DNA of 64,000 nt from Xanthobacter sp. YC-JY1 (GTDB lineage Bacteria > Pseudomonadota > Alphaproteobacteria > Rhizobiales > Xanthobacteraceae), in assembly GCF_021730305.1 (NCBI RefSeq), contig NZ_CP032674.1:2527001-2591000 (forward strand). Direction: 5' to 3'. This document shows, one piece after another, positions 46,263-56,459 of this stretch. The translations under genes were made by a program, and so were the position numbers. The notes beneath the pieces were generated by a model. That model saw only the letters and a program-made list of their open reading frames with translations. It was not told the origin of the DNA and searched no databases. How positions within the stretch are numbered: the first letter of the stretch is position 1; the number at the start of each line of letters is the position of its first letter.

Positions 46263-47170
46263 GCGGACCGCGTCTCGGGATCGTACGGCGCGGCGATCAC
46301 CACGACGTCGGCATCGGGGATGGCGGCGGTCAGCGTCTGGCGCAGGGCGTCCGTAACCAAGCTGACGTCGGAAATGGTGCGGCCGGGGGCGAACCCCACC
46401 GTGATCTCCACATGGGCGATGGTGCCGGACTTGCGGGTCCGCACGCTGATGAGCTGCTCGTAGCGATCGAAATAGGCGGCGAGCGCAGCGTTCACCTTCA
46501 GCTGCAACGGCTCCGCCAGAGCGCGATCCAGCAGGTCCGGCAGGGCTTCCGAGATCATGGCACCGCCGATCACCAGCATGAAGGCGGCGCCGATAAGCCC
46601 GCCGATATCGTCGGCCGCCAACCCCACCTCGGTGTGCGGAAACAGCACGTCGAGGGCGACGCACACCACCACCGTCACCGAGGCCACCGCCTTGGCGATG
46701 CGGGCGCGGAACTGGCTGAGCACGATGATGGACGTGCCCGCGCGCGTCGCCCGCCACAGCGGAAGCAGCGGCGCCAGATTCGTGAACAGGTTGTAGATGA
46801 CGAGCCCAAGGGCCGCCGCCACCCAGAACGGCGGCAGGGGCTCGGATTCCGACGAATCCATCACCTTGATGAGGATGAACACCGCCGCGAGCAGCAGCAG
46901 CACGCCGATGGCGGCCGCGAACATGCGCTCGAGCTTGCCGATGCCGAAATCGTAGAAATACATGCGGCCACGATGCGCGGCGCGCAGCGTCACAAGGGCG
47001 AGGCCTTCCACCAGAAGCAGCAGGCCGCCGCGCAGCAGCTCCGCCAGCATGGCCAGCGAGCCGATGCGCCACACCGTTACGAGGTAGGGCACGAAGACGC
47101 TGAAATCGAGAAGGATGGCGAACAGGATCGCCCGTTCCTTCTGGAGATCGGTCGGTGTGGGGACGCGCAT
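46259..47170 (-). CDS. Cation diffusion facilitator-like membrane protein, atypical
   Basis: The 303-residue protein has six hydrophobic segments, the CDF-like second-loop motif YFYDFGIGKLERM and a soluble C-terminal domain (residues about 215-300: ISVRTRKSGTIAHVEITVGF), as in CDF zinc/manganese exporters. The usual Asp/His metal ligands of helices 2 and 5 are not apparent: helix 2 reads MLAELLRGGLLLLVEG instead of a D-containing segment. It may thus not transport the usual divalent metals. The stop codon overlaps that of the aldo/keto reductase by 4 bp. It is probably a single gene. Confidence 0.75.
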   Translation of the reverse strand: MRVPTPTDLQKERAILFAILLDFSVFVPYLVTVWRIGSLAMLAELLRGGLLLLVEGLALVTLRAAHRGRMYFYDFGIGKLERMFAAAIGVLLLLAAVFILIKVMDSSESEPLPPFWVAAALGLVIYNLFTNLAPLLPLWRATRAGTSIIVLSQFRARIAKAVASVTVVVCVALDVLFPHTEVGLAADDIGGLIGAAFMLVIGGAMISEALPDLLDRALAEPLQLKVNAALAAYFDRYEQLISVRTRKSGTIAHVEITVGFAPGRTISDVSLVTDALRQTLTAAIPDADVVVIAAPYDPETRSA

Positions 47171-47240
47171 CGCGCTTCGCTGCTCAGGCTTGAGGATTGC
47201 CAGCGACCCTAACCGGGACGGGCAGGGGGCGGAAATACAA

Positions 47241-47957
47241 TCATTTCCCGCCGCGCATGACGAGCTTGTCGCCGCGGAATTCGAAGGCGTCGAGCCGCGA
47301 CAGGAAGCTCATGCCGAGCAGGCTGGTGCGCAGCGCGCCGGCGGGCGAGACGAGGGCGGGCACGTGCCGTTCGACGATGCTGCCGATGGTTATGGTGTCC
47401 AGCACCACGGCTGCCGCCCGGGTGCGGCCGGCGGCGGTGTCGACGGGCACATCGTATTTCAGGAAATCGACCGGCAGGCCCACCGCCTTCGCCGCCTCGT
47501 GGGTCAGCACCACGGACGAGGCGCCGGTGTCCACCAGCATGCTCACGCCCGAGCCGTTGATCCCGGCGCGCACCGCGAAATCGCCGCCGGACCCGCGCGT
47601 GACCTCCACCATGCTGGTGCCCATCTGCGTGAGGTTCACCGCATAGCCTGGCGCCACCTCGGCCAGCACCTTGCGGCCGACCTGGGTGAGGGGATCGCGA
47701 TAGGTGTAGCCGAGGGCCAGCAGCGCCGCGAGCACCAGCCAGAAGGCAGCGGCCATGAGCGATTCGGCGATTCGTCCGCGGAAGATGGACCAGGCGGCCG
47801 CACCGACGAAGACGGCAATGGAGAGCTGCCCCACCAGCGCGCCGAACTTGTTGATGTCGATGCCCGCCACTTCGCCCTGCTCGTGGTTCACCGCGAGGAT
47901 GACGCCGCCGGCGAACAGGCCGATCAGGAGAAGCCAGAGGAGACGGTCGCTGCGCAT
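47241..47957 (-). CDS. Membrane-anchored retropepsin-like aspartic protease
   Basis: The 238-residue protein has three N-terminal membrane segments (RLLWLLLIGLFAGGVILAV, FGALVGQLSIAVFVGAAAW, LMAAAFWLVLAALLALGYT), then a single periplasmic retropepsin-like domain with the active-site motif MLVDTGASSVVLT and the flap/second-half region TSLLGMSFLSRLDAFEF. This is the clan AA, TIGR02281-type family in which two copies would dimerise to form the active site. The substrate is unknown. It lies six bp after the DUF1289 stop, so the two are likely cotranscribed. Confidence 0.88.
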   Translation of the reverse strand: MRSDRLLWLLLIGLFAGGVILAVNHEQGEVAGIDINKFGALVGQLSIAVFVGAAAWSIFRGRIAESLMAAAFWLVLAALLALGYTYRDPLTQVGRKVLAEVAPGYAVNLTQMGTSMVEVTRGSGGDFAVRAGINGSGVSMLVDTGASSVVLTHEAAKAVGLPVDFLKYDVPVDTAAGRTRAAAVVLDTITIGSIVERHVPALVSPAGALRTSLLGMSFLSRLDAFEFRGDKLVMRGGK

Positions 47958-47963
47958 GGCGGC

Positions 47964-48200
47964 CTATTCCATGAAGGCGTCCGGCGCCGTCTGCTTGAGA
48001 CGCGCCAGCCGGTCGGGAAGGACGGCCATGATCCGGTCGCGGGCATCCGGGGAGAAGGAGGCCCATCCGCCGATCTCGCGCAGCGTCCGCCCGCAGCCGA
48101 TGCACAGCCCGCTCAAAGGCTCCACCACGCACACCTTGATGCAGGGCGTGACGATGGCGTTCGCCGCTGGAATGGTCCGGGGTGCTGACGGGTCGGTCAT
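47964..48200 (-). CDS. DUF1289 small Cys-cluster protein
   Basis: The 78-residue protein contains four Cys in the DUF1289 pattern (TPCIKVCVVEPLSGLCIGCG, then RTLREIGGWASFS), suitable for binding a metal or Fe-S cluster. Function unknown. The ATG at 48200 (MTDPSAPRT) was chosen from family length; the open frame upstream is run-through. It sits directly before the retropepsin gene and 58 bp after the cobS stop. Confidence 0.85.
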   Translation of the reverse strand: MTDPSAPRTIPAANAIVTPCIKVCVVEPLSGLCIGCGRTLREIGGWASFSPDARDRIMAVLPDRLARLKQTAPDAFME

Positions 48201-48258
48201 GGCTGCGCAGGCGCGCGCTCGGCTCCTTGGGGCTGGCGGGGCGGGAATCGCCGCTCGC

Positions 48259-49047
48259 CTACCGTCCCCCGAAGATAAGCACGCCGAGGAGGAACACAAT
48301 CACCGCCACTTGCTGGGTGGCCCCTGCCACGTCGCCGGTCTGCCCGCCGATGAGCCGGCTCGACAGGCGCATCATCACCAGCAGCACCAGCACCGGGCCG
48401 ATCAGGCCGGCAAAGGCCGCGCCGATGCCGAACGCCGCCACCATGAGTACGCAGACGATCAGGGCGGCGACCAGGGCACAGGACAGCGCCGCCGTTTCCG
48501 AGGGACGGCCGACGGACGCGCCGGCGCCGTCGGTGCGGGCCGGGGGCAGGGCGGCGATGAGCAGCACCCCGGCGGCGCGCGAGGCCGCTTCGCCGGCAAT
48601 GAGGGCAAGGCCGGCGCGCAGCGGGCCGACCGATAGAGCGAGCGCCTCCAGCGCGCCGATCCGCAGCAGCAACCCCAGCAGGAGCGCGGTCCCGCCATAG
48701 GTGCCGATGCGGCTGTCGCGCATGATGGTGAGCTTGTGCGCACGGTCGCGGCCGCCGCCCAGCCCATCGGCGGTGTCGGCCAGCCCGTCCTCATGGAAGC
48801 ATCCTGTGGCCAGGGCCAGCACCGCCACCGTCATCACCGCCGCAAGGAAGGCCGGCAGCTTCACGGCCATGGCGAGGATGAGGACCAGCGCCCCGATCAG
48901 ACCGAGCACAGCGCCAGCGACGGGGATCGCATAGGCGATGCGGTCGATATCGGGTGGCGCGAAGGCGGTGTCATCCCGCGCCGGCAGCGGCAGGCGGGAA
49001 TAGAAGCGCAGCGCGGCAGCGAGGTCCTGTCCGAGTGTTCTGGCCAT
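48259..49047 (-). CDS. cobS: Adenosylcobinamide-GDP ribazoletransferase (cobalamin synthase) CobS
   Basis: This enzyme joins adenosylcobinamide-GDP with alpha-ribazole in the last step of B12 assembly at the inner membrane. The 262-residue polytopic protein contains the family motif CFHEDGLADTADGLGGG, with the Asp-rich EDGLADxxD site, and KLTIMRDSRIGTYGG. The start at 49047 (MARTLGQDLAAALRFYSRLP) matches the conserved N-terminus. cobT, cobU and other B12 genes are not in the window. No riboswitch precedes it directly (49048-49183 inspected); the only one is 5 kb away at cbiM. Confidence 0.95.
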   Translation of the reverse strand: MARTLGQDLAAALRFYSRLPLPARDDTAFAPPDIDRIAYAIPVAGAVLGLIGALVLILAMAVKLPAFLAAVMTVAVLALATGCFHEDGLADTADGLGGGRDRAHKLTIMRDSRIGTYGGTALLLGLLLRIGALEALALSVGPLRAGLALIAGEAASRAAGVLLIAALPPARTDGAGASVGRPSETAALSCALVAALIVCVLMVAAFGIGAAFAGLIGPVLVLLVMMRLSSRLIGGQTGDVAGATQQVAVIVFLLGVLIFGGR

Positions 49048-49183
49048 CGGTTCGGGCTCGTCGCTCCGGGCGTTGCGCAGGGGTGGGGCCGTTCGGGCGC
49101 CACACCGCCCTTGGGAGCGCCATTCACGGCGCAGGTCAAGGCCCGGCGCGCGGTCCACGCGGCCGGCCTGCCCTGGTCCATGG

Positions 49184-49720
49184 TCAGAAGGTGATGAGGC
49201 CGATCATCTGGCGGATGAGGCTCAGCTCCTCGCCGCTGGTCGGCGTGGTCTGCGACACGAAGTCGAACACCTTGCCGTCCTTGAGGCCGTACTGGGCCAC
49301 GCGGGTCACCCGCTTGTTCTTGTCGAAATAGATCGCGAGCACCTTCTGCTCGGTGATTTCCGGCTTGAGGAAGGCGACGCGCTGCTGGGTCTGAGAGATG
49401 TAGAAGAAGGCGTCGCCGTTCAGGGTCGCGACGGTGGACGGCGTGCCCAGCACGAGCAGCACCTGTTCCTGGCTCGAGCCGACGGGCACCTGATCCAGCG
49501 CGCCTTCCGCCAGCACGTAACCGCGCTGATAGGTGCGAACCACGCCGGTCAGCTGGCCGCCCGTGCCGTTCACGACCACCTGGTCGCAGCCCGTAAGCGC
49601 CATCCCGGCGAGCAGGAGGGCAGCGGTCCCCGCAAGGCCAAGCCTCCGGTTGGTGGTGTTCCGCCCGTTCCCCGTGCGCTCCTGCCTCTTGTCTAGTGAC
49701 GCCACACGCATCCCCATCAT
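49184..49720 (-). CDS. bamE: Outer-membrane assembly lipoprotein BamE
   Basis: The 178-residue SmpA/OmlA-type lipoprotein is part of the BAM complex that inserts outer-membrane barrels, including autotransporters like the one at 31888. It has a basic leader (KRQERTGNGRNTTNRR), a hydrophobic segment and the lipobox ALTGC with Cys45, then the BamE fold (VPVGSSQEQVLLVLGTPS, AFFYISQTQQRVAFLKP, VLAIYFDKNKRVTRV). Several in-frame ATGs cluster at 49709-49720; the first is used. It is divergent from the ubiquinol-cytochrome c chaperone gene, as in many alphaproteobacteria. Confidence 0.93.
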   Translation of the reverse strand: MMGMRVASLDKRQERTGNGRNTTNRRLGLAGTAALLLAGMALTGCDQVVVNGTGGQLTGVVRTYQRGYVLAEGALDQVPVGSSQEQVLLVLGTPSTVATLNGDAFFYISQTQQRVAFLKPEITEQKVLAIYFDKNKRVTRVAQYGLKDGKVFDFVSQTTPTSGEELSLIRQMIGLITF

Positions 49721-49839
49721 TGTGCTGTGAACGGCGCCCCGGCGCGCCGCCTCGGCTACCGCCCCTTGCCATGCGGGCGAGGGCGCGTTACGCCGCTTGC
49801 CCGTTCAACTCCTCGCCGGACCTTGGCCCGGAATACGAA

Positions 49840-50403
49840 ATGCTCAACCTGTTCCGCTCGTCAAAGCGTGCCAAGTCCCGCGAGACCATCGAGCGCCTGT
49901 ATGGCGTGATCGTGGCACAGTCGCGGCGGGCGGAGTTCTACACCGACTTCGGCGTTCCCGATACGCTGGAGGGACGCTTCGAGATGGTGGTGCTCCACAC
50001 CGTGCTCGTCTGCCACCGCCTGAAGGGCGGCGACGATACGGCGCGCGCCATGTCGCAGGAGATTTTCGACGCCTTCGCCGCCGACATGGACGCCACCATG
50101 CGTGAGCTTGGCGTCGGCGACCTCACCGTGCCGAAGAAGATGAAGAAGATCGGCGAAGCCTTCTACGGCCGCGCTGCGGCATATGATACCGCGTTGGCTG
50201 ACGGGGGCAATGCGCTGCTGGCGCAGGCCATCGCCCGCAATATTCTCGGCACGGAGGAGCCGGTGCCCACCGCCGCCCCGTTCGCGGCCTATGTCCGCGC
50301 CGCCGCGGACAGCCTTGCGGCAACGCCCTTTGAAACCTTCGCCCGCGGCGCGCTGGTGCTGCCGGCGCCCCAACTCAGGCCTGCTCCGGAGGCGGGACAA
50401 TGA
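49840..50403 (+). CDS. Ubiquinol-cytochrome c chaperone family protein (CBP3/UQCC1-like)
   Basis: The 187-residue protein belongs to PF03981, the bacterial relative of mitochondrial CBP3/UQCC1 needed for cytochrome bc1 assembly. Supporting segments are YTDFGVPDTLEGRFEMVVLHTVLVCHRL, here split as YTDFGVPDTLEGRFEM and VVLHTVLVCHRL, MSQEIFDAFAADMDATMREL and VGDLTVPKKMKKIGEAFYGR. The start at 49840 (MLNLFRSSKRAKS) matches the family. It overlaps yceD by four bases (ATGA), an arrangement typical of alphaproteobacteria. Confidence 0.93.
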   Translation: MLNLFRSSKRAKSRETIERLYGVIVAQSRRAEFYTDFGVPDTLEGRFEMVVLHTVLVCHRLKGGDDTARAMSQEIFDAFAADMDATMRELGVGDLTVPKKMKKIGEAFYGRAAAYDTALADGGNALLAQAIARNILGTEEPVPTAAPFAAYVRAAADSLAATPFETFARGALVLPAPQLRPAPEAGQ

Positions 50404-50906
50404 GCGACCTTCCTTATTCCCACATGATCTCGATCGCGGACCTCCCGCCGCTCGGCCTCCACCTGAAGCTCGCGCCCGATGAAGCCGCCACGGCGGCGCT
50501 TGCGCGATATGCGGGCGTTCTCCACGCCGAGGGGATCCTGGCGACGCTTCACCTTGTTCCGGAAGGCAGGGAAGGCGTGCACGTCTCGGGCCGACTCACG
50601 GCCACCGTGCGCCAGACGTGCGGGGTGACGCTGGAGGCGTTCGACGCGCCGCTCGAGGAGGAAATCGACGTCCACTTCGCCCCCGCCGGCACCTATAAGC
50701 CCTCCGAAGAGGACGAGGAGAACGGGATCGACCCGCCGGACGAGATCGTGGATGGCCGTATCGACGTGGGCGCGCTGGTGTGTGAGTTCCTGGCCCTCGG
50801 TGTCGATCCCTACCCGCGCAAGCCCGACGCGGTGTTCGAGCCGCCGGCGGAGGATCCCGCCATTTCGCCTTTCTCCGCGCTCGCCCGCCTGAAGGACAAG
50901 GAGTAA
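50400..50906 (+). CDS. DUF177 (YceD) family protein
   Basis: The 168-residue acidic protein has the YceD pattern: the Cys-containing RQTCGVTLEAFDAPLEEEIDV-type strand (here residues about 75-95), an acidic loop (PSEEDEENGIDPPDEIVDG) and the end VCEFLALGVDPYPRKPDA. YceD is linked to 23S rRNA metabolism and large-subunit assembly. In many bacteria it precedes rpmF; here it is followed by plsX, 174 bp on, with no rpmF between. It is translationally coupled to the chaperone gene. Confidence 0.92.
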   Translation: MSDLPYSHMISIADLPPLGLHLKLAPDEAATAALARYAGVLHAEGILATLHLVPEGREGVHVSGRLTATVRQTCGVTLEAFDAPLEEEIDVHFAPAGTYKPSEEDEENGIDPPDEIVDGRIDVGALVCEFLALGVDPYPRKPDAVFEPPAEDPAISPFSALARLKDKE

Positions 50907-51080
50907 GCGCGCCTCGCAGCCCCGGAGCAGTTGCGATGGCGCCGCGACACGCTATTGTCCGCCCGCCGCAACGGCGACGGTAACGACGGGACATGATTGC
51001 CGGGATTTTCTGATCCCTCACTTTTTTCCGCCAGGGCAGAGCCCGCCGCCATTCGATCGAAGCAGGGATTTACGCCGGAG

Positions 51081-52151
51081 ATGACCGTACCCGTCCGCAT
51101 CGCCGTCGACGCCATGGGCGGCGACCATGGACCCGAGACGGTCCTTGCTGGAGCGGAAATCTCCCTCGGTCGCCACCCGGACACCGCCTTCGTGCTCTAT
51201 GGCGACGAGGCGCGCGTCCGCGAGGTCCTGAAGAGCCATCCCAAGCTCGCCGCGGCCTCCCGCATCGTTCACACCGACGTGGTGGTGGGCATGGACGACA
51301 AGCCGAGCCAGGCGCTGCGCCGCGGCCGCTACAAATCGTCCATGTGGAAGGCCATCGACGCGGTGAAGGTCCATGAGGCCGACGTCGCCATCTCCGCCGG
51401 CAATACCGGCGCCCTGATGGCCATGGCCAATTTCAACCTGCGCACCATGCCCGGCATCAGCCGCCCCGCCATCGCCGCCATCTGGCCGACGCTGCGCGGC
51501 GAGACCGTGGTGCTGGACGTGGGCGCCTCCATCGGCGCCACCGCCAAGAGCCTCGTCGAGATGGCGCTCATGGGCTCGGCCATGGCGCGGGTGCTGTTCG
51601 ACATCGAGAAGCCCACCGTCGGCCTGCTCAATGTGGGCGTCGAGGAGATCAAGGGCGTCGAGGAAGTGAAGGAAGCCGCGCGCATCCTCCGGGAGGAGGC
51701 GGTGGCGGTGAACTATCACGGCTTTGTCGAGGGCAACGACATCGGCGCCGGCACGGTGGACGTGGTCGTCACCGAGGGCTTTTCCGGCAATATCGCCCTC
51801 AAGACCGCCGAGGGCACGGCCAAGCAGCTCGCCTCCTACCTGCGCTCAGCCATGAGCCGCACCCTGAGGGCGAGGATCGGCTATCTCTTCGCGCGTGATG
51901 CGTTCCGCGTGCTGAAGGAGAAGATGGATCCGCGCCGGGCCAATGGCGGCGTGTTCCTCGGCCTCAACGGCATCGTCATCAAGAGCCACGGCGGCACCGA
52001 CGCGGAGGGCTTCGCCGCCGCCGTCGACCTCGCCTATGACATGGTGCGCCACGAGTTGCTGGCGCGCATCGAACAAAGCCTAACCAGCCGCAGGCCTCAG
52101 GAGATTTCCGAGCGCCGGCCGGAGGCAGCAGGGGCGGAAGGACAATCGTGA
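51081..52151 (+). CDS. plsX: Phosphate acyltransferase PlsX
   Basis: PlsX makes acyl-phosphate from acyl-ACP for phospholipid synthesis (356 residues). Motifs: [14 protein letters not shown] at the N-terminus, [45 protein letters not shown] and [18 protein letters not shown]. The start at 51081 gives [14 protein letters not shown], as usual for the family. Its stop overlaps the GTG start of fabH. Confidence 0.95.
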   Translation: MTVPVRIAVDAMGGDHGPETVLAGAEISLGRHPDTAFVLYGDEARVREVLKSHPKLAAASRIVHTDVVVGMDDKPSQALRRGRYKSSMWKAIDAVKVHEADVAISAGNTGALMAMANFNLRTMPGISRPAIAAIWPTLRGETVVLDVGASIGATAKSLVEMALMGSAMARVLFDIEKPTVGLLNVGVEEIKGVEEVKEAARILREEAVAVNYHGFVEGNDIGAGTVDVVVTEGFSGNIALKTAEGTAKQLASYLRSAMSRTLRARIGYLFARDAFRVLKEKMDPRRANGGVFLGLNGIVIKSHGGTDAEGFAAAVDLAYDMVRHELLARIEQSLTSRRPQEISERRPEAAGAEGQS

Positions 52152-53122
52152 GCGGTATCAGGTCCGTCGCCCGGGGCACCGGGTCCTATCTCCCCGAGCG
52201 GGTGCTCAGCAACGCCGACCTCGCGGCACGCATGGACACGTCCGACGAATGGATCGTCCAGCGCACCGGCATCCGCCAGCGGCACATCGCTGCGGAAGGT
52301 GAATTCACCTCCCACCTTGCCATCAAAGCGGCCCAGCGCGCGCTCGATGCGTCCGGCCTCACCGCCGCCGACATCGACCTGATCGTCCTGGGCACGGCAA
52401 CCCCGGACCAGACCTTCCCCGCCACTTCCGTGACGGTGCAGGCCGAGCTGGGCATCACCCGCGGCGCCGCCTTCGACGTGCAGGCGGTGTGCTCGGGCTT
52501 CGTGTTCGCGCTCGCCACGGCCGACGCCTATCTGAAGACCGGCGCCTTCAAGCGGGCGCTGGTGATCGGCGCCGAGACCTTCTCGCGCATCCTCGATTGG
52601 GAGGACCGCGGCACCTGCGTGCTGTTCGGCGACGGCGCCGGGGCGCTCGTGCTCGAAGGCGTGGACGCCGCGACGGCCGGCAATTCCGGTCTCCTGACCT
52701 CCCACCTGCGCTCGGACGGCCGCCATCGCGCCAAGCTCTATGTGGACGGCGGGCCGTCCACCACGGGCACCGCCGGCCATCTGCGCATGGAAGGCAAGGA
52801 AGTGTTCAAGCACGCGGTGGGCATGATCACCGACGTGATCGAGGACGCCTTCGCCGCCACCGGCGAGAGCGCGGACAGCATCGACTGGTTCGTGCCCCAT
52901 CAGGCGAACCGCCGCATCATCGACGCCAGCGCGCTGAAGCTGGGCATCGCGCCGGAAAAGGTGGTGACGACCGTGGATCTCCACGGCAACACGTCCGCCG
53001 CGTCCATCCCCCTGGCACTCGATGTCGCAGTGCGGGACGGCCGGATTACCAAAGGTGATCTGGTGTTGCTTGAGGCAATGGGGGGCGGATTCACCTGGGG
53101 GTCGGCACTGATCCGCTGGTAG
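52148..53122 (+). CDS. fabH: 3-oxoacyl-ACP synthase III (FabH)
   Basis: FabH starts fatty acid synthesis by condensing acetyl-CoA with malonyl-ACP (324 residues). The catalytic triad is visible: Cys115 in DVQAVCSGF, His in VPHQANRRI (residue about 253) and Asn in [12 protein letters not shown] (about 283). The start is GTG (52148), overlapping the plsX stop, so the pair is translationally coupled. ihfA follows after about 210 bp. Confidence 0.96.
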   Translation: MSGIRSVARGTGSYLPERVLSNADLAARMDTSDEWIVQRTGIRQRHIAAEGEFTSHLAIKAAQRALDASGLTAADIDLIVLGTATPDQTFPATSVTVQAELGITRGAAFDVQAVCSGFVFALATADAYLKTGAFKRALVIGAETFSRILDWEDRGTCVLFGDGAGALVLEGVDAATAGNSGLLTSHLRSDGRHRAKLYVDGGPSTTGTAGHLRMEGKEVFKHAVGMITDVIEDAFAATGESADSIDWFVPHQANRRIIDASALKLGIAPEKVVTTVDLHGNTSAASIPLALDVAVRDGRITKGDLVLLEAMGGGFTWGSALIRW

Positions 53123-53330
53123 ACCACATAATGCGTTGACCTTGCTCGGCTGGCGCGGCTAGTTTGCCGGACGCCGTTGCCCACAGGCGCTGGGGCTCGT
53201 GGGCGGTGCGTCGTCGTATCCGTCACATTCGTGCAGCCTCAACTGTTAAGAATTGCTGCGTTTGCATGGCTGGGCGGTCGCAGGGCGTTGGCGGCCGGTT
53301 CGAGCGCGCTTTCAGGGGTCGGGGAGACAT

Positions 53331-53648
53331 ATGGCTGGTCGGACCGTAACGCGGGCGGATCTGTGTGAGGCCGTCTATCAGCAGGTGGGACTTTCTCGCA
53401 CCGAGTCTGCCCAACTCGTCGAGATGGTTCTGAAGGAGATTGCGGACTGCCTCGCCCGTGGCGAGACGGTCAAGCTGTCGTCGTTCGGCTCCTTCGTCGT
53501 GCGCGACAAGGGCGAGCGCATCGGGCGCAACCCCAAGACCGGCCAGGAAGTGCCCATCGAGCCCCGCCGGGTCATGGTTTTCAAGCCGTCCAGCATCCTG
53601 AAGCACCGCATCAACGGCACCGAGCCGGACGGGACGGACGAGGACTGA
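53331..53648 (+). CDS. ihfA: Integration host factor subunit alpha
   Basis: This HU/IHF-type DNA-bending protein (105 residues) has the alpha-subunit features: [34 protein letters not shown], and the Pro-containing arm [20 protein letters not shown]. The start at 53331 follows GGGGAGACAT. It sits between fabH and merR as in many alphaproteobacteria. The 208 bp upstream contain an AT-rich AACTGTTAAGAATTG stretch that may be its own promoter. Confidence 0.95.
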   Translation: MAGRTVTRADLCEAVYQQVGLSRTESAQLVEMVLKEIADCLARGETVKLSSFGSFVVRDKGERIGRNPKTGQEVPIEPRRVMVFKPSSILKHRINGTEPDGTDED

Positions 53649-53808
53649 ACCTCGGCGCCCGCCCCGCGGACAGGATTTCGTAACCGATCGCGCGAACACC
53701 CGGGGACAAGCCCTTGCCGTGGCTTGCCCGCCTTTCCGCATGCGCCAATCGCACCTATGATTCCGGCACGGGCTCTGGGCGATTCGGTCGAACGAGGCGG
53801 GAGAGAAG

Positions 53809-56373
53809 GTGGGCGACGCGCGCGAGACGGAGAAAGCTCCGGACGCCTTCCGGACCATCAGCGAGGTCGCGGACGAGCTTGAGCTCCCGCAGCACGTCCT
53901 GCGCTTCTGGGAAAGCCGCTTCACCCAGATCAAGCCGGTGAAGCGCGCCGGTGGCCGGCGATTCTACCGTCCGGAGGACGTGGACCTCCTGCGTGGCATC
54001 CGCCACCTGCTCTACACCGACGGCTTCACCATCAAGGGTGCCCAGCGCGTGCTGAAGGACCAGGGCGTGCGCTACGTCCAGGATCTCGGCATCGAGCGCG
54101 AGGTGGCGTCCATGCGCTCCGCCCGCCCGGCCCGTGCCGCCGGCGGGGAGGGCGTCACATTCGGCGGCCTGCTCGGCCTGCTTCCGCGACGGCGTGGCAA
54201 GGGGCGGGGAGGGGAGGAGGATGTCCTTCCCGAGCTGCCCGAAAGCGCCGAACTGCCGCTCCCCTTCCCCGATGCCGAGGCCGACCGGGATCTGGCCTCC
54301 GAACCGGCCGCGCCCCCAAGGCCCCTGCGTGAAGGCAGTGCCCGTGGCGGCCGGGCGGAGCGACTCGATCCCGCCTTCGATGCCCCGCAGCGGGAAATGC
54401 CTCCTCGCCATCAACCGCTTCGCGACGAACCCGGCATCGCCGCCTCAAGCCGCCCCGTTGATCGCGGCGAGGCGGAGACGGAGCGCCGTCGCCCCGACGA
54501 GACCGACCGTCGCGGCCCGGCCGCCGGCCGTCGCGAGCCGTCCTTCGGGAACGTCCGGGACGACATGGACGACTTTCCACCCCGGCGCCCAGCACAGCGG
54601 CCCGAGGTGGATCTCGATCACGACACCGCGCCGCCTCGCCGCCGCGATCCGGGACTGGACCCGAGGCTGGACCCGCGCGCTGCCGATCTGACGGCGCGCG
54701 CCGACGCTTCCCATGCGGACCTGGATGTGGATGAGGGCAGGGGCCGCCGCGCGGAGCCGGCTCCGCCGCGCAGGCCCGCGCCGGAGGGGCGCCCTGGCGA
54801 GCGGCTGGAACCTCAGCTGCGCCCCCTGCAGCGACCAAGCCGTGGGCCGGCGTCGCGCCTTGCCATGCCAGCCGACGATCAGGCGCCCCACTCGCCCGAG
54901 CTCGACGACCCGCTGCTGCCCTTCCTGGACGATTTTCCCCCGGCGCCGCAGGTGTCCGAGCCCATTGAGGACCGCATCCGCCGCCTGAAGGCGCAGGACC
55001 GGCGCCCGCCCCGGCCGCACGAGCTGCCCGAGCACGAGGCCCGGCATGCAGTCCCGCACGCGCCGGAGCCCGGCCAGGCCGAACGCGCCGCCCCCGCGCG
55101 CCACGAGCCGGAGGATGAGGCGGGCCCGCCCGAGGACTTCATTCCGCGCCGCGCCCGCCGTGCCCCTGCCGAAAGCCGGGACTGGCTGGAAGCCGAGCCG
55201 CAACACCCGCGCGCGCGGGACGCGCGCGACGGCCGGCTGCTGCGTGATGGCGACTGGCGCCAGACCGATTGGGTGGAAAGCACCACCGGCGAGCCGGAAG
55301 CCGAGGAAGCAGGCTGGGACGAGCGCGAGCGCGGCGGGCGCGTCGACGCCCGGCGGGATGCCGGCTGGCAGGACGACTGGCGGGACGATGGACGCTGGGC
55401 TGACGACGCCCCGCCCCAGCCGCCGCATGAACCCTATGCCCCCTCGGGCCGCCCGGCCGATGACCCATGGCCTCAGGCCGCGCCGCTGCCGGCGGACGTG
55501 CCTGCCCCTTACCGACCCGCCCCGAGGGCCGCCGAGCCGGAGTATTCCATGAACGATCAGGATCGGCCCCAAGATCGGTCCGAAGATCGGCCCTACGATC
55601 GTTTCGGCGATCGGCCATCGGAGCGGCGCGCCTTCGAGCGCCCCGCAGATCGTCCGCGCCGGCCGGACCCCCGCGCAGGCGAGGCGCGGCGCGAGCCGCC
55701 CATGGGGGGCGCCCCGTCCCATGCGCTGCGCGGAGAGGCGGAACGCCCCGCGCAGCGTGAGCCCTACCCCGCGGAAACCTATGGTCCCGGCGAGGTCTCG
55801 GCCCGTCTGCCCCGGTCACCGGGAAGCTGGCAGGGCGAGGCCATGCGCCGCGCGATCGACGAGGAATGGGGCGAGGGCGCCCCTCAGGCCCTTCCGCGCG
55901 CCACACGCGTCGGGCCGCTCATTGGCCCGATCAGCGAGGAAGGCGAGAGCGGCTTTCCGATGCCGGAGGCTGAGCAGCGGCTTCTGGCCGAGCGCATGGC
56001 CAGCCGTGGCCTCGCGCCCCAGCCGGCCGCAGTTGCGCCGGCCCATGCGGCCCCCGTTCAGCCGGCGCGACCGGCAGCTGAGCGGACCTGGGCAGGGCCG
56101 AGCGTGCCGGCGGAGGAAGCTGCCGCCCGCCCGCAGGCGGAGCCGAGCCAGCGGCTGCCGCGCGAGCCTTTGCGTCCCGGCCCGCCGGAGCAGTATCTGC
56201 CGCCGCATCTGAGGTCGGAGCCGCGTGTGGTGGGCCAGCCGCCCATGGCGGCCCCGGTGCTCTCACGCGACGACGTGCACCGCATGCAGTCCGCCCTCTA
56301 TGAGCTGGGCGAATGCCGTCGGCTGATGGAAGGGCTGACCGGCCGGCGTGGCGAGGCCCGGACCGCCGACTGA
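53809..56373 (+). CDS. MerR family regulator with very long disordered C-terminal region
   Basis: The N-terminal 85 or so residues are a MerR winged helix ([41 protein letters not shown]) of the kind that follows ihfA throughout Hyphomicrobiales. Instead of the usual 150-250 residues, the protein is 854 long. Residues about 120-810 are low-complexity, rich in Arg, Asp, Glu, Pro and Ala (for example [19 protein letters not shown]) and almost surely disordered. The last 40 residues ([16 protein letters not shown]) again look conserved and helical. The start is GTG at 53809. The frame is open throughout with normal GC-rich codon use. The DNA target is unknown. Confidence 0.88.
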   Translation: MGDARETEKAPDAFRTISEVADELELPQHVLRFWESRFTQIKPVKRAGGRRFYRPEDVDLLRGIRHLLYTDGFTIKGAQRVLKDQGVRYVQDLGIEREVASMRSARPARAAGGEGVTFGGLLGLLPRRRGKGRGGEEDVLPELPESAELPLPFPDAEADRDLASEPAAPPRPLREGSARGGRAERLDPAFDAPQREMPPRHQPLRDEPGIAASSRPVDRGEAETERRRPDETDRRGPAAGRREPSFGNVRDDMDDFPPRRPAQRPEVDLDHDTAPPRRRDPGLDPRLDPRAADLTARADASHADLDVDEGRGRRAEPAPPRRPAPEGRPGERLEPQLRPLQRPSRGPASRLAMPADDQAPHSPELDDPLLPFLDDFPPAPQVSEPIEDRIRRLKAQDRRPPRPHELPEHEARHAVPHAPEPGQAERAAPARHEPEDEAGPPEDFIPRRARRAPAESRDWLEAEPQHPRARDARDGRLLRDGDWRQTDWVESTTGEPEAEEAGWDERERGGRVDARRDAGWQDDWRDDGRWADDAPPQPPHEPYAPSGRPADDPWPQAAPLPADVPAPYRPAPRAAEPEYSMNDQDRPQDRSEDRPYDRFGDRPSERRAFERPADRPRRPDPRAGEARREPPMGGAPSHALRGEAERPAQREPYPAETYGPGEVSARLPRSPGSWQGEAMRRAIDEEWGEGAPQALPRATRVGPLIGPISEEGESGFPMPEAEQRLLAERMASRGLAPQPAAVAPAHAAPVQPARPAAERTWAGPSVPAEEAAARPQAEPSQRLPREPLRPGPPEQYLPPHLRSEPRVVGQPPMAAPVLSRDDVHRMQSALYELGECRRLMEGLTGRRGEARTAD

Positions 56374-56459
56374 GCAGCTTATCGCTGCCCGAGATTATGG
56401 AGCGCCGGGCGCGGGCCAATCCCGGCGCACGCCCGGCCTCTTTTATGGCGTCCGTCCGA

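Noticed and set aside
45324-47072. 582-codon minus-strand frame opposite the aldo/keto reductase
   Set aside because: It is a run-on of shadow sequence; the aldo/keto reductase and CDF-like frames explain the region with recognisable motifs.
49048-49183. Possible cobalamin riboswitch upstream of cobS
   Set aside because: No GCCACTG, GGGAAGG or B12 box blocks in this interval; the only match is at 43243-43460.
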